The notes below the pieces were generated by a model. The model did not search any database. It saw only the letters and a program-made list of their open reading frames with translations, and was not told the DNA's origin. A program made the translations under genes and the position numbers. This document shows, piece by piece, positions 1 to 11,409 of a stretch of 64,000 nt of DNA (the stretch's first letter is position 1; each line of letters starts with the position of its first letter). The stretch is from contig NC_080670.1 in NCBI RefSeq assembly GCF_030247195.1, positions 159,414,580 through 159,478,579 on the forward strand, in the 5' to 3' direction. Origin of the DNA: Topomyia yanbarensis (lineage: Eukaryota > Arthropoda > Insecta > Diptera > Culicidae).

Positions 1-210
1 ATCAACTCTTTCCGAAATGGGGGCTATTGAGCATCATACCACACGAAATTAGTCGTTCATTTGATAAGCTAATTATTTTTTTGTTGTTGCAAGAGTACAC
101 ACTCACAAACACTGGCACTGGAAAGAAAATGGAAACAAATTGATAAGTTAAAAATTAGTATATTTGCGCTTTTGTTAACTGGATTGCATGGCTCACGATC
201 AGAAAAATTC

Positions 211-1015
211 CTAAATTTGGATTTTTGGGTTTCATCTCGTCAGTAACTAGCACCACCTTGTCACACGACACGTAACCAACAATTCCCGAATGATGTCCCG
301 GGAAGCAAAACCAGAGGTACTTTTTTGCTAAGAAAACGGAAATTAGCGTTTGTTTTTGGCTAGGGAATAAAACGCCTGGCATTATCCAATATTTATTCCC
401 AAAAGGGACAAATTGGCGATTCTGTGTATTAAGGACACAAGCTGGATTTTTGTGTTTCGAATTCAAATTCATCTCGTCAGTAACTAGCACCAACCAGTTT
501 TTGCTTTCCGGGACTTGTTAGTTACTTTACGCGTCATATATGTCCTGTAACAGTTTGGATATAGTGTCAACTAGTGCCAATATGGGCATAGATATCGTCT
601 CTCTTAGCCCCAAATTGGCGCAAATTGCTGACGAGATAAATTCGAAATAGAAAAATCCAACTTAATTTAAGTCTGGTGCCTATAATGCACAACCTGGACG
701 AACCTACATAATTCTTGAGGTATGGTTGAGGAATAATAAAGCATAATGCCAGACTGGACGTCTGGTTCTTTAACCAACAAACAAAAGTTTGTTTTTGCTT
801 TCTGGTTAGCAAAACAAGCTACTGTATTTACTGCCCGGGACATCACTCGGAACAAGGCAATTGCTTTAGGTGTTCACGTGTCGTGTGAACTGCTTGAACT
901 TATTTTGTGTCTAACTAGTGCTAATTTGGGTGCTAGTTTGGATACATCGCCTAACTAGACACCCTATTGGTGCTAGTTACTGACGAGATGATTTTGAAAT
1001 ACAAAAATCATACTT
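211..1015. repeat. Foldback repeat cluster with inverted arms
   Basis: The left arm (about 211-390) and right arm (about 741-1014) are inverted, diverged copies of each other. Both carry the blocks CGGGACATCA, ACGTGTCGTGTG and GTTACTGACGAGATGA. Two partial arm copies lie between them, at 430-495 and 570-665, also inverted to one another. The motif TCATCTCGTCAGTAACTAGC appears on the plus strand near 220 and 467 and as its reverse complement near 970. Short open frames here are products of the repeat, and no transposase was seen. Confidence 0.6.
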
Positions 1016-1279
1016 AATTTATAATAAAGCCACTGGTAATGATCAACTGCTCAAACTGGGAGATTTCGAAGATCTAGATTTTACCGGAGACTTAGATGAA
1101 TGTCCTGTCTAGGTATAATAGAAAGGGTGATTGCTGCAACATTACTGGGATACACGAACCCTCCCTCCCCGCTTTGCATCAAAGGCCCCAGCGATAAGAA
1201 AAATATATTACCTGCACAATTTCACTGCATTCCAGTTGAGCGCAATCGTAGGAATGGGACACTCCAGCAGGATAGCAAA

Positions 1280-2400
1280 CCACCGTTATCTTGAACCGTA
1301 GTAAACACTAAAACGTTGTCGCGTTTAACGCTTCTTATTTCTCCAAGCAACAAGAACACCAATCCAACTTTTGTTTGATTTTTTCCCAACCCATAACACT
1401 ATACTCGAATTTCAACTACTTTTTTCTTGTTTCTCACGGTCGCGCTCGGTCGACCGACGTCACTAAAGAAGAAGCAGAACGAAACAGGAGGCCAACCGCC
1501 GTCCGATGGCGCGATACATCGAACACACACCTGTAGGATTCTGTACGTTTATTTACTTCTGTACCCTGTTAACATTTTCTTCAAGCTCAGCAGACCAAAT
1601 TCCTTCACAAGCACTTCATTTGAACCTCGAACTGCCTCAGCATAATTTCGTTTACATACAAATTATCACCAGCAACCACAGAGCAAAAATTCGATTAAAC
1701 AATAAGTAACTCTCATCACAACTCGAAAAACTTATTATTCACATCATCCCGTGGAAATTTAATCTTTTCGCTGCAATGATCGTACACACGACGACCGTTC
1801 GCTGTTCTCCAGCAGCAGCAGTAGTTGTATTTGTGTTACTAGATCGGTCGTTCTTTTGTTTCAGCAGCATCTCCGCACACGCTTCAAGACAGACGACGGT
1901 TTTTGGCTAGCCACAACCTAGCAAAGCTGGATCCGGAACGCACTGGTAGTGGTAAACTGATCGGTTCTTGTGAATGAATTAACACCACTACCGCCACCGG
2001 TGGATACACTAACGGTAAAAGTGTTGCACACACAACACTACCAGAAGACCTAATGTTACCTGGCCAGCACACCGCAAAAACACACCAAACGCGACGACGG
2101 TCCAAACACGACTGTCGGCCGTAGTGCAACGGGCGTTTGTTGTTCTCTAGCTACTCGCGTCGCGACTCGGTTCGGCACTTCGCCAAAGTTTGTGTACGAA
2201 ACGGAAAGTGGAACGAAGAAAAATGAATGAAACAACAGCGGCCGGCCGCAATACGATTATGTATTAAAGCACTATCCACACGGGATCGAGGCATGGAGTG
2301 CGTACGGTGAAGTTGCTCGACTTGAAATAAAATCTCGACAAACATACTCACTCAGGTTTTTTTCACCGAACCCCGCATTTTTTACTGACTTTTACATAGC
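1280..2400. other. Unassigned CpG-rich, non-repetitive stretch
   Basis: This stretch is richer in CpG than its surroundings and has CAG-type trinucleotide runs near 1813. Open frames are short and give no recognisable domain. It could be a promoter or untranslated first exon of a gene lying outside the window, but no convincing splice donor, TATA box or coding exon was found, so function is left open. Confidence 0.2.
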
Positions 2401-3109
2401 TGAACGTTCCGCAATTAATTCGTAATTTGTTTATATGACGAACGTTCGGTGAAAGAAAAGATAATTAAATATTTTTTCAAATTTTGAACTGTCAACTTTT
2501 GCAGGAGTAATCGGTAAAATATAACGAGAATACAGTAAATAAAATACTGTTTCGTCAATAGTTTTTGACGTGCAAATCGTCCAACATTACATCTGAAATC
2601 GGTAATTTGTGTTATTCAGCTCAATTACAAGGAAATAAAAAAAATAAAAAACAGAAATAACTTAGGGCCTCGCTTAGCGCTTAAGCCAGGTTTAAACGTA
2701 CTGGTGAACCTGGTTTAAAAATTAAGCGAGGGTGAACAAATCAGCCCTTAGCAAATTAGAGGGTTTATATCGAAGTTTATAGTAAACAGGAAGAAAATGG
2801 GTGTAAAATCTGTCGGGAAAGATTTGTTTACGGTATTTGTGTAAGGTCTTTGAAATTTGCGAATTTACGAAATAAGTCAAATTCCAGGAACCTTATTTCT
2901 AAAATGCCTTTAATCCGTAAAGAGAATACTAACAATAATGAGTTATTTTTCACTAACCTAAGCTGTTGCCAAGGCTGTTGCTCATTTTCTTCGTAGTGTT
3001 TCCATTCGGATTCAAGTAGAATCTTCAAAAATCTCTAGGAATTGGAGATGACCATTCACTTTCTGGCAACCATGCCTGTGGTACAACTAAGATAATTGAA
3101 GCTCTCGCA
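2401..3109. other. AT-rich intergenic stretch, no gene seen
   Basis: There are no protein families in either strand. The only structure is a weak hairpin at about 2667-2740, where CCTCGCTTA is answered by TAAGCGAGG, which may be a very short MITE. Confidence 0.4.
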
Positions 3110-3343
3110 TCAATCATATAATAAGTGTATCGTGAAATTCCCGCGGGCGCGAAACCGGTAGTTTTAGTAAATTCACGTTCGTCGGTTCTCCATTACACGT
3201 TATCTCGAGACTACGAAGGTATATTCGCGAGTTCCAACTCATTTAATTTCGGCACAAAAATCGAGTCAGTGGCCATTGTTTGGATCGAATAGCTATCGTC
3301 GCATACATATAAGCTATCGATAATTAATATCAACTGTGTACAT

Positions 3344-4165
3344 TTGTTGTCATCTAAACCCGCAATGATGTCTGGTGAACGAAATGTAAAGCGGCTGAGG
3401 AGTAATGCTGGTACGAGTCAATCTGCTACTGCTGCTACTACTACTACTGGACTTACACTGGAAGATGCCATGCGAATGCTGTCCCGGCGTTTTGACGAAA
3501 CTAATGATAAAATCGACATTATGAAATCTGAGCTCAACAAAAAGTTGGATGACTTCAAAAATGATCTGCAAAAGCAAATCGATGTCATCAGGAATGATGT
3601 ACACGATTTCAAAGCAAATTGCACCACTGAGTTAACCGCGGTACGTGCAGCTGTGTCTATGGTAGATGCCCGTGTTGACTCAGCAGCTGAAAATGTTTGT
3701 CGTTTAGAAAATCGGACGGAGCTGATTGCTGTTGGAATACCTTATATTGCCAATGAAAACCCTCAAAACTACCTACAGTGTATTGCGGAAGCGATTGGTT
3801 TCGACACAGATAAAACCTATCATGTGAATTGCAAGCGGCTACGATCAAAGAAACTTTCGGATGGGGACCAGTGCTTAACTCTTTTACAATTCTCGATGGC
3901 GAATTTAAGAGATGAATTCTACGCAAAATATTTATCTAAGCGCGACTTGAGTTTGAGGCACATTGGACTGAATTCGGATCGGCGCATCTATATAAACGAA
4001 AACCTTACTATGAATGCCCGGGAAATTAAGCGGTTAGCTCTAAAAAGGCGAAGGGAGAAAAAACTTGCGGCAGTCTCGACGAAACTTGGTATCATCCACG
4101 TGAAGAAAGTTGCTGATGGACCATCGATTGCAATAACAGCCATTGAACAGCTAGACTGCATCTAA
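3344..4165 (+). CDS. LINE ORF1 protein, coiled coil plus RRM-like RNA-binding domain
   Basis: This is a 273-aa uninterrupted ORF1. Residues about 1-30 are basic and Ser/Thr rich. Residues about 38-115 form a long charged heptad-like coiled coil (LEDAMRMLSRRFDETNDKID and onward), expected to trimerise the protein. Residues about 120-265 resemble the L1 ORF1p / baculovirus FP25-like fold found in ORF1 of L1 and CR1-group elements, with a very basic C-terminal patch (LALKRRREKKL). In the family this protein packages the element RNA. A second ATG at 3365 has an equally plausible context. The frame is intact, which suggests fairly recent activity of this copy or its source. Confidence 0.75.
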   Translation: MLSSKPAMMSGERNVKRLRSNAGTSQSATAATTTTGLTLEDAMRMLSRRFDETNDKIDIMKSELNKKLDDFKNDLQKQIDVIRNDVHDFKANCTTELTAVRAAVSMVDARVDSAAENVCRLENRTELIAVGIPYIANENPQNYLQCIAEAIGFDTDKTYHVNCKRLRSKKLSDGDQCLTLLQFSMANLRDEFYAKYLSKRDLSLRHIGLNSDRRIYINENLTMNAREIKRLALKRRREKKLAAVSTKLGIIHVKKVADGPSIAITAIEQLDCI

Positions 4166-4280
4166 TCACAGCTTGTATACACTTTTGTATGTTTGGTTAA
4201 TGTATGTGTAATGTTTGTCAAAGAAAAAATGAAGCTTGTAATATGTGATTTGTTAAATAGCGAAATTAAGCAGTCAAAAT

Positions 4281-4646
4281 GTGTTCATTACTTCCATTCT
4301 GGATCTTATGGGTGAATCAATTGATGCCACTTTCTCGCGTCTCACCATACCATCAATTGTGATGAACTGTGCCCTGACAAACAAGTTAAACGTGTGTCAT
4401 GCAAATGTACAGAGCTTATGCGCTCGCCAAATGAGTAAATTTGAAGAGGTCAAATGTATGCTAGTTAATTCCAAAGTAACTGTAGCCTGTTTTACTGAGT
4501 CGTGGTTGAGTGATTCTATTTCGGATCATACCATTGCAATATCGGGGTATCGGATCATGCGAAATGACAGGTTGTACAAGCGTGGTGGCGGTATAGCACT
4601 TTATGTGAAAGAGGGTATTCAGTGTAAAACAATCATTTTATCTTGA
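4281..4646 (+). pseudogene. LINE ORF2 fragment: N-terminal half of APE-type endonuclease
   Basis: This is a 121-aa fragment starting 115 bp after ORF1. It shows the start of an exonuclease-endonuclease-phosphatase fold: a LNVCHANVQSL strand, the catalytic-Glu motif ACFTESWL (Glu about residue 72), and GYRIMRNDR..RGGGIALYV. The family normally continues for several hundred residues through endonuclease and reverse transcriptase. Here it ends at 4646 with no RT, so this ORF2 cannot support transposition. Confidence 0.75.
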
Positions 4647-4800
4647 ACTGTAGTAGACAGGGTTTAGTTTAAGATCCTTTATTATACTCAGGCGACCATT
4701 TAAATCTTCATCAAATAGTGGTTTACCCTTTAGCATTCTCAGAGAGCAAATTCTCGCTCCCCTCCCTTATAACATGTTTGTGCAATGAAGCCCTATCAAC

Positions 4801-4901
4801 AAAATGCGGACAAACATGGTCAGGCGATTTAAAAAGTTTGACGTTTCCCTGTCAAAAAAAATGCGGACAAACATGGTCAGGCGATTTAAAAAGTTTGACC
4901 A
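4801..4901. repeat. Two-copy direct repeat, period 58 bp
   Basis: Two near-identical copies of a roughly 42-bp segment beginning AAAATGCGGACAAACATGG start at about 4801 and 4859. They sit directly beside the MITE at 4904 and share its ACAAACAT core, so they may be left-end duplications of a related element. Confidence 0.7.
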
Positions 4902-4903
4902 AA

Positions 4904-5140
4904 TCTCGACAAACATATGATTACGGCCTAAAAGCCAACTGTCAAAATCCACTTTGAATGGAAATTCCAGGCAAACCGTTACTAGTCGAACACAGTTCAC
5001 AACAGTTTATGAAAGAGAAAAGTTTTCTCTTTCATTTACTACCAACATCTGTGATTGGCGTGTAACGGTTTGTCCGGAATTTCCATTCAAAGTTGATTTT
5101 GACAGTTGGCTTTTAGGCCGTAATCATATGTTTGTCAAGA
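4904..5140. mobile_element. MITE with about 60-bp terminal inverted repeats
   Basis: The left end GACAAACATATGATTACGGC runs to about 4972 and is mirrored by 5080-5140, ending GCCGTAATCATATGTTTGTC. The arms match at nearly every base over about 60 bp, and there is no coding capacity. A diverged sibling lies at 10165-10400. No convincing target-site duplication was found. Confidence 0.8.
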
Positions 5141-5771
5141 AATACAAATATACCAAATAATTGTATTTGGTTTGACGTTTGACTCAACTCGCATGTGCTA
5201 ATTGCCCCTTGGAACAAATGCAATTTGCGAATGCGATTTAAAGGCAATTTCAATACTTAGACAAATTTTCTGGCGGCTAAAATGGACTTGATTGTTTTTC
5301 GCGTTTTTCAAACATGGCGGTTCATGTTTGGTATAAGCTTAAAATTGTTTTTTGAACAATTGGTGTGCTTTCACTTGTACTTTGTTTGTCTAGTGCACTT
5401 CATTTAGCCAACGAATGTGGGAAATTGTGGAATCGTGTGTATGTATAGTAGAACAAGATCTCTGACCTAAAGTCTTAATGAACGTCAGATTGTGATAAGT
5501 TTTGAAGTGTAATACCAATTTCATCATTGATTCTTCCTATAATTTGGTGGTGGTTACCTAGTATACTGGTAAGTATATGTGAGTAGATAATGAATCCGAA
5601 AATAAATATTATTTTTAATTTTCATATTAGGCAATTAAGGGCGATTAAATGATGCGTTCCGTGGGCGATTTGAGGGCGGGTTGAGCGGCAAAAAAGGCGG
5701 CAAATCGCCCAAATATTGCATTTGAAATAGCCCACTCATTGCCAGCAATTTGCTGGCAAATTGAAGGGCAA
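5141..5771. other. AT-rich spacer, nothing recognisable
   Basis: No protein domain, RNA gene or clear repeat was seen. GGCGATTTGAGGGCGG-like blocks near 5665-5705 are locally repetitive. Confidence 0.4.
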
Positions 5772-6240
5772 TTAGGGCATTCGAGTTGGCAAATAGGTAG
5801 ATGAAGCAGTACTGGGTGTTGATTTCATAGCGCCTGTGATAGAGAGACAGGCTAGCCTCTGAACTTTAGTTAGTTTAGTTTGGGCGCTCTTTTGCTTAAC
5901 TTTGGGCCACCACACAATGGTCCATAGTGCTGTTGTTGCTTTTTTAACGGCGTATAGCAGGTGCGAGTTAGAATTCAATTTTTTTTGTCTAGGATAACAC
6001 CTAGGTGTTTCGCTTCTTCTGCGTAGTTGAATGTAGTTCGACTGAGCGTTGGAGGAACCAATTTCCTTTTGGAAAACGGTACAATGACCGTTTTCGCTGG
6101 GTTCACGTTGAGTCCCTCTTTGAAACACCATGTCATGATGAAGTTCGGGGCTAATTGAATCCGATCGCTAGGTACAGATTCATGTTTTCCCCTCACTATT
6201 AGAACAATGTCATCTGCATATCCAACAATCTCGAAACCCA
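5772..6240 (-). pseudogene. LOA reverse transcriptase C-terminal part with YADD box
   Basis: Minus-strand bases 6220-6209 encode the catalytic YADD (context GFEIVGYADDIVLIVRGK). It is followed by CFKEGLNVNPAKT and EEAKHLGVILD, the usual palm/thumb blocks. A frameshift near 5980 separates this from a thumb segment with KVQRLACLSITGAMKSTP. The upstream RT blocks are absent because of the deletion at about 6240-6420. Confidence 0.75.
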
Positions 6241-6420
6241 GCCTCTATTGGCTGTTATTGTTGCTTTCGTGTCTCCCAACGTTGCTGTGATCTCTCGACT
6301 CATGAGTATTGCAAGAATCCAGTCCCCTATCGGGTTTCCACTCCTCTTTTTGCCAGGGCCTTGTGAATATTATCAGGGCCAGCGATTTGTAGGGTTAGAA
6401 GGTGTAGATAGCCCATTTAA

Positions 6421-7460
6421 TTAGACATGGTGTGAAAATCTGACAGAGGCCAGTTGTTGTGATGCCTCACAAATCCTGTTAGGACGTAGTCCATCACAAT
6501 CCTGATCTGTCGAATTCTCGTCTTTCGTAACCGAGCCAGGAAAGTGGGTGTTCATTAGAACATCCAATGTTTCACTGTTGCCAATTGTGAGAGAACCATC
6601 GCCTTTTTTCACGTGCCCTAGGCTATTGTTGTGATCCTTTGATAAGGCTTTTTGAAGGCGAACTGCCTCTGGAAAGTCTCCGATGTTTTCACAAAACTCG
6701 CGCATTGATAGTTTCTTAGCCTTTCTCAACTCAGTGTTGTATTTGATAAGAGCGGTCCTGTAGTTTGACCAGTTACCAGTAATCTTCGCTTTATTGAACA
6801 GGCGCCTAGCTTCCTTCCTAAGTGTTGTTAGATTTTCGTTCCACCAAGGAACATCACGACATACAGATCTCGTTACAAGAGGGTAACTGGCATTGTAGGC
6901 GGTTATGATCCTCTTTTGTAGATCGTTTGCCACATTATCCAGATCTGCCAGAGATTGCCCAACAAACAATTTCGTTGCATAATGGCTTAATCAGTTCTTG
7001 TTCAGCTTATTTAATCAACGGCTTGTTCAGCTTCCGATCTTTGTTGGGTGGATCTTACTCTCCGTTCTTTTCGACTGTTGCAGGTGTGAAGTTTGTTTTC
7101 CTTATTTTCCTGTGTTTTTGCATTGTGAGTTTTTTGGCGTCTATGGCGAACATTAACACCCAACGTTAAAGGGCTTGTTTATGCTTCTGCTGTACTTTAT
7201 GAATTCAGAAGGTGTCGATTTCAGAAGGTGGTACTGCATCCGCATCGCCAGGGAACTAGGCAGATGCGATCACAATCTCCTGCTTTCCCATAGCCGTCGG
7301 GGCCTCCACTGTTATTGTAACGACGTCTCGTTGAATGAATCCAGTAATTGGCGAGAATTTTACTGCTCTGTTTATCAAAACTACAGCTCTTGGAGTTGGC
7401 TGGTCGTTACAATATACTATCTTGTGAGCTGAGGAATTTAAGCCAAAGAGTTTGAACTTA
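6421..7460 (-). pseudogene. LOA ORF2 N-terminal part: endonuclease relic and EN-RT linker
   Basis: Minus-strand translation from about 7450 to 7200 gives endonuclease-like text (HKIVYCNDQPTPRAVVLINR, then a stop in a following segment). The clean 182-aa stretch 6969-6421 is the linker typical of LOA/R1/Jockey ORF2, with the hallmark VPWWNENLTTLRKEARRLFN. It ends at the start of what should be the RT domain. Stops in the endonuclease part show decay. Confidence 0.7.
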
Positions 7461-8962
7461 TTGGCCCACGGCTCCTATAGAAGAACGATGTCTAGTCGCT
7501 CTTTGGTGAACCTCCGGGCAAGGACGCTTGTAGCACCTTTTGCATGGTGGAGGTCGCATGAATGCAGCGAATGAGGCTAATTTTTTCAGTGTTTCTTTAC
7601 CGTCGATTTTTGGGGCCAATGCTCCGTCCTCTTTATTGTACAGACAGCTAGTCACATGCTGTGTGCTGTTCGACGACGTACCAGTGGCCTTTTCTGGTCC
7701 AGTATTTGCTTCGGCTCTTGCCGTTTGCGCACTTTCGCCTACGGGAGGTTTCCGATCCTCTCCTTGCGTATCAGTTCGTGAGCCGCATACGGCAGGGTGC
7801 ATTTGTGTATTTCTCGTGAGACGGACTGCTTCCGATGCACTCGTTACCGTTGCTGGAGGCTTGCTATGATCAGAAGTCCGTCGTGAGGTGCTCCGCGTTG
7901 GGTCACCCACAGTTGCTTTTACAGTCCCTGCTTGCCTAGAACTTCCACGTTCAGCGAAGACCAACCCATCTCTTCAACTGGCGCATACTAGCCTTTCCGA
8001 ATACGTAGTTCAGCTGGTTGTGTTGGGAGGTTATCAGTTTCACTGTAGCCTCATCTACCGCCAACAGGAGCTCTACCGTTTTGAGGAACGTAGTTCTCTT
8101 GACGACCCTCCAGCATTCTGTGCAGAAATTGTCGTTCTGATTCTGCACCCGGCGGAGGATGCTCCCATCGGACCTTTTGATGCTGTCGGGGAAATATCCG
8201 ATGTAAAGCGCTTGTTTTGGAATCTGCGACGTTTCAACGGCTTCCAATGAAGCGTCTTTCCAGGGCTTGATCGCAGCTATGGCATCTTGCAGCAACTTAG
8301 TTGTATCTTTGTATACACAGGCGATTTCGAGATACCATTGTTTGTAGATGCACTTTCTAAAGTTGGGTCTCGTATTGTTTGAGCTCTGCTCCATGTTGCT
8401 ATTGATCAGTGCGCATCGAGCAGCATTCAGCTGTTCATAGCTGAGGGTATTCGCAGGATACCCAACCGGAATGATGACCATCGAGTGCGACTTCGCCATT
8501 TCGTTGGAGGTTGGGCGCTGCTCAGTTTTTAGTGTCTGTCTGGGATCCTGACCCTTGATCTTCTTCCTTCCTGCACCCATTATTGTTCGGCGACTCCGTG
8601 TCCGTCAAACGCTGTCGCTTTGATGGTGCCTTCCCTATTGAGATTTCCACCAACTCTAGCGCTTCAGCGGGTTTGTGGCAGTTTCTCAGCAGCCACCCAT
8701 AGCGTTTCTTCCCCATTCCACTTAAGTAACGAGTTCTTCCTGTTCCTCTTGTTTTATTCTCGGAGCCCTCCGACCCACTGGACTGGTCTGTGTTCTCCAT
8801 GCTCCCTGTCCGATCCTCGTCTCTATCTGAAGAGTTGAGAATGGACGAAGTGCAGGACACATCATTCTCCAATGGGCCGCTATTCAGCAGCTCTGCAAGT
8901 TTTCTTTCCACGCAATCCTTCTCCTCTACCACCTCCATTGCTGAAATTTCCACCAAACTCAT
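7458..8962 (-). pseudogene. LOA-type ORF1 (gag-like), frameshifted
   Basis: The first segment (8962-8522, 146 aa) is acidic and Ser-rich, with a basic patch KAPSKRQRL. The second (8580-7951, 209 aa) holds the DUF4780-like core: VIIPVGYPANTLSYEQLN, then RKCIYKQWYLEIAC, and IPKQALYIGYFPDS. The third (7964-7458) is a low-complexity tail. The segments are in different frames and overlap at 8522-8580 and 7951-7964, so at least two indels broke one original ORF. In the family ORF1 binds element RNA. Confidence 0.7.
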
Positions 8963-9290
8963 GTTAACAGTGTCCTTAGTGTTTTCTGTTTTGTTCCCAC
9001 GAATAGCTAGGGAAAGAAAGTCAACCCTGTCAGAGCCCCGCTTGACAGGGTAAGGGCAAAAATACTGTGGGGTGCCAGATCATAGATACGAACATCCACC
9101 ATGTCGTTTTGCATATATTCGGGGATCTTGATTCTGGTGTTATTAAATTCGACCTCGTTGTTGTTCTTTGCAATGAAGCATTCTGCCTGTGCCAAACTTC
9201 AAAACATAATCAAAACACAATTTTTGACGAGGTGCAGTTGAATGTACGTAACTTTCGCGAGTTTGAGCGTCATTTCAACTTTAAATAGTT

Positions 9291-10164
9291 GGTGGAATAA
9301 CTAGTTAAAGATGGTATGGCGCTACACTGTTCAACAGAGGTTGTAGCCGAACCAGCAAATCACTTCGATCATACGACTTACGGCAGTGTGTAGGAATTTC
9401 TTTCTAATGACTATCCCTAATACAAAATTAAATCATAAGGAAAGCCGTCGCAGTGTGGAGCCTTCTCAGTAGCTGGGAAGAAGAACTTACTCTGTGAGCA
9501 CGAAATATTTGTAAATAGAAGCTGGCATTTACACTCTATCTGCCCAAATCGTTTCATTCAAGTGCCCTGAGTGTCGCTCCCTCCAATGCGATATAGATGG
9601 AAATTTATCAAAATTTGAATGCATACTCATGTGATTATTATATATTTATAAAGGTTTTAACCTCAACGGTCATTCGCCGTATTGAAAATAATATACATTT
9701 CAGATTGATGGATTTCAAAGAAAAAAAACGAAACAGCAGAATTGCTATTTTTCACGAAAAAGGCCGCTGTTTTATGAGTAAAAAACCCCCATAATTGAAA
9801 AATTATCTCGGAAACTCAACGCAGGGGTTAGATATTTTATACATAGAATGTGTATGCAAAGCTCGAAATTAACTGGTTAAGTAATATCTAAATGGCAGTT
9901 AACACCACAAATCGTGTTTTCCAGAGACGTTCTACAAAAAGCTTCTTCACCGTCGCTTGTCGATATTTTTGCATTGAAAAATAACAGAATAATGTACAAA
10001 AATTTTAATCAATTCACTTCACCCAAATTTGTAAAAAAATCGCAAAAAAAGTGTTTTTTCACGCTGAAACCCTTGGCGCATCCAGCATACAGGAAAAAAT
10101 CAGCAGTGCGGCCAAACTAAAACATAAACTTGAAAATATATTGTAATGCAATTTCAGGTATAAA
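9291..10164. other. Non-coding stretch with one dispersed repeat
   Basis: No gene was seen. A segment at 9826-9866 (GGGGTTAGATATTTTATACA and on) is nearly identical, inverted, to 24570-24609, so it marks a dispersed repeat family. The remaining short frames have no recognisable content. Confidence 0.5.
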
Positions 10165-10400
10165 TCTGGACAAACATATAATTAGGGGTCAAAAACCAAC
10201 TGACACAATTCACTGAGGAGAAATCTTTACTACCCAAGCACGGATCACAGCGGTCAACGAAAGAGATTTTTTTCTTTTATTTACTATCAACAGCTGTGAT
10301 GAACGATTCACGGTTCTTCCGAAATTAACCCCCCCCCCCCCCCGCTCCCCCAAAGTAAATTTTGACTGTTGACTTTGGAGCCCTAATCATATGTTTGTCG
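10165..10400. mobile_element. Diverged second copy of the GACAAACATAT MITE
   Basis: The left end GACAAACATATAATTA and right end TAATCATATGTTTGTC match the TIRs of the element at 4904-5140, with the same length and an internal CAGCTGTGAT block. The arms are more eroded, and an uninterrupted C tract near 10329-10343 has expanded inside the right arm. Confidence 0.7.
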
Positions 10401-10711
10401 TGTAATAATCAATTATTTCAAGTTAATCAACTGAATGCTGATTTTTTTTTTCATCTGGATATAAAATTCGGCTCGGGACAATGCAATGTTTGATGTGAAA
10501 TCAGTCATTACCAGTTGTTAGCCTTCGCATGATTATTTCCAGCTGGGGCAATACTGGGTGCTCTTCTTCTGACAGCTGATGAGGTTCTTTCATGTGCGTG
10601 ATGCTTACGTTTGTTTTGATCGGCTAAAAAAAAGTAATTCGTTTTAAAAATCATTCATTGGTGTCCATGATCGAGATACATTAAAAACCGACGCTAAGAA
10701 CATAAGGAATT

Positions 10712-10858
10712 CACCCTTATTCTTGTTTACGACGAACGTGAGATTCCTTCGAAAGCGATTCGAACGAATAGTAAGCCCATTTGATTTTGCTGGCTAAAAC
10801 GAGAATGCAAACCACTTTGGAAAGAATCTCGCGTTCGTCGTAAACAAGAATAAGGGTG
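10712..10858. mobile_element. Short MITE, about 36-bp terminal inverted repeats
   Basis: CACCCTTATTCTTGTTTACG at the left is mirrored by CGTAAACAAGAATAAGGGTG at the right, with the match continuing through GACGAACG(T/C)GAGATTC. The interior of about 75 bp is unique and non-coding. Confidence 0.75.
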
Positions 10859-10872
10859 ATTATGTTTCAATT

Positions 10873-10933
10873 AGATTGTCTTTCGATGACGTGAAATGGG
10901 CGTGCCAAATTTCACCTCATCGAATGACAATCT
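10873..10933. repeat. 25-bp near-perfect inverted repeat (hairpin)
   Basis: The arms at 10873-10897 and 10909-10933 differ at two positions and are separated by 11 bases. The unit begins 14 bp after the preceding MITE. Flanking AATT..AATTGG sequence suggests a tiny TIR element. Confidence 0.6.
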
Positions 10934-11409
10934 GGTTGAGGTGATAATTGGATTGTTGAGGTGAAAAGTGTATAGAGCATTTAATTAAATGTTAAACAAT
11001 AAAGAATTATATAGATGTTTAATAAATAGTACACTGATACTTTAATCTGAGAGGTTGTAGCAAATACATATTTTTATCTAAAAGTTGTTCAAAAAATAAT
11101 GCGTACATAGTGCCAAAATAGGCTCATTACCCTACTACCGGATTTCGGATATTTGAAAATATCGAAACAAAACGATGTTTTATTTCTTTTCTTCTTTTAT
11201 ATTTTTAAACCTTTGTCATTATTTTGCAAACCATGAACCTTTATTTTTTTCAATTTGCCATGATGATTAAGGTTTATTTTTTCCTTACTGCACAGTTTGT
11301 ATTCATATACAAACTGGGCAATAAGATTAAAAAAAAGAAAACGGACACTTCTGTTCTGGTGTGTGGAATTGTTGATTTTACTCCGTATAATTTAGTCGTT
11401 CAACAAAAT

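Larger units (their letters stand above)
3110..4646 (+). mobile_element. CR1/L1-like non-LTR retrotransposon, 3' part missing
   Basis: The element has a CpG-rich 5' untranslated leader from about 3110, an intact ORF1 (3344-4165), a 115-bp spacer, and the first 120 codons of ORF2 with an apurinic-type endonuclease. Homology stops abruptly near 4646, before the catalytic end of the endonuclease and all of the reverse transcriptase. Non-LTR copies normally lose their 5' end during target-primed reverse transcription. Keeping the 5' end and losing the 3' end therefore implies a later deletion or replacement. The clade is judged from domain layout only and is uncertain. Confidence 0.75.
5772..9290 (-). 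mobile_element. LOA-clade non-LTR retrotransposon, internally deleted
   Basis: Read on the minus strand from about 9290 down to 5772, it holds ORF1 (8962 to about 7458, frameshifted), an endonuclease region (about 7460-6990), the endonuclease-RT linker (6969-6421), and then a jump to the YADD box and thumb of the reverse transcriptase (6240-5772). The fingers and first half of the palm are missing. A DUF4780-like ORF1 together with this ORF2 layout is typical of LOA elements such as Lian in Aedes. The clade assignment is from motif recognition, not from a tree. Confidence 0.75.

Noticed and set aside
10329..10343. Poly-C/poly-G runs here, near 15312 and near 21719.
   Set aside because: These are homopolymer expansions, often of uncertain length in assemblies. 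No regulatory role can be supported.
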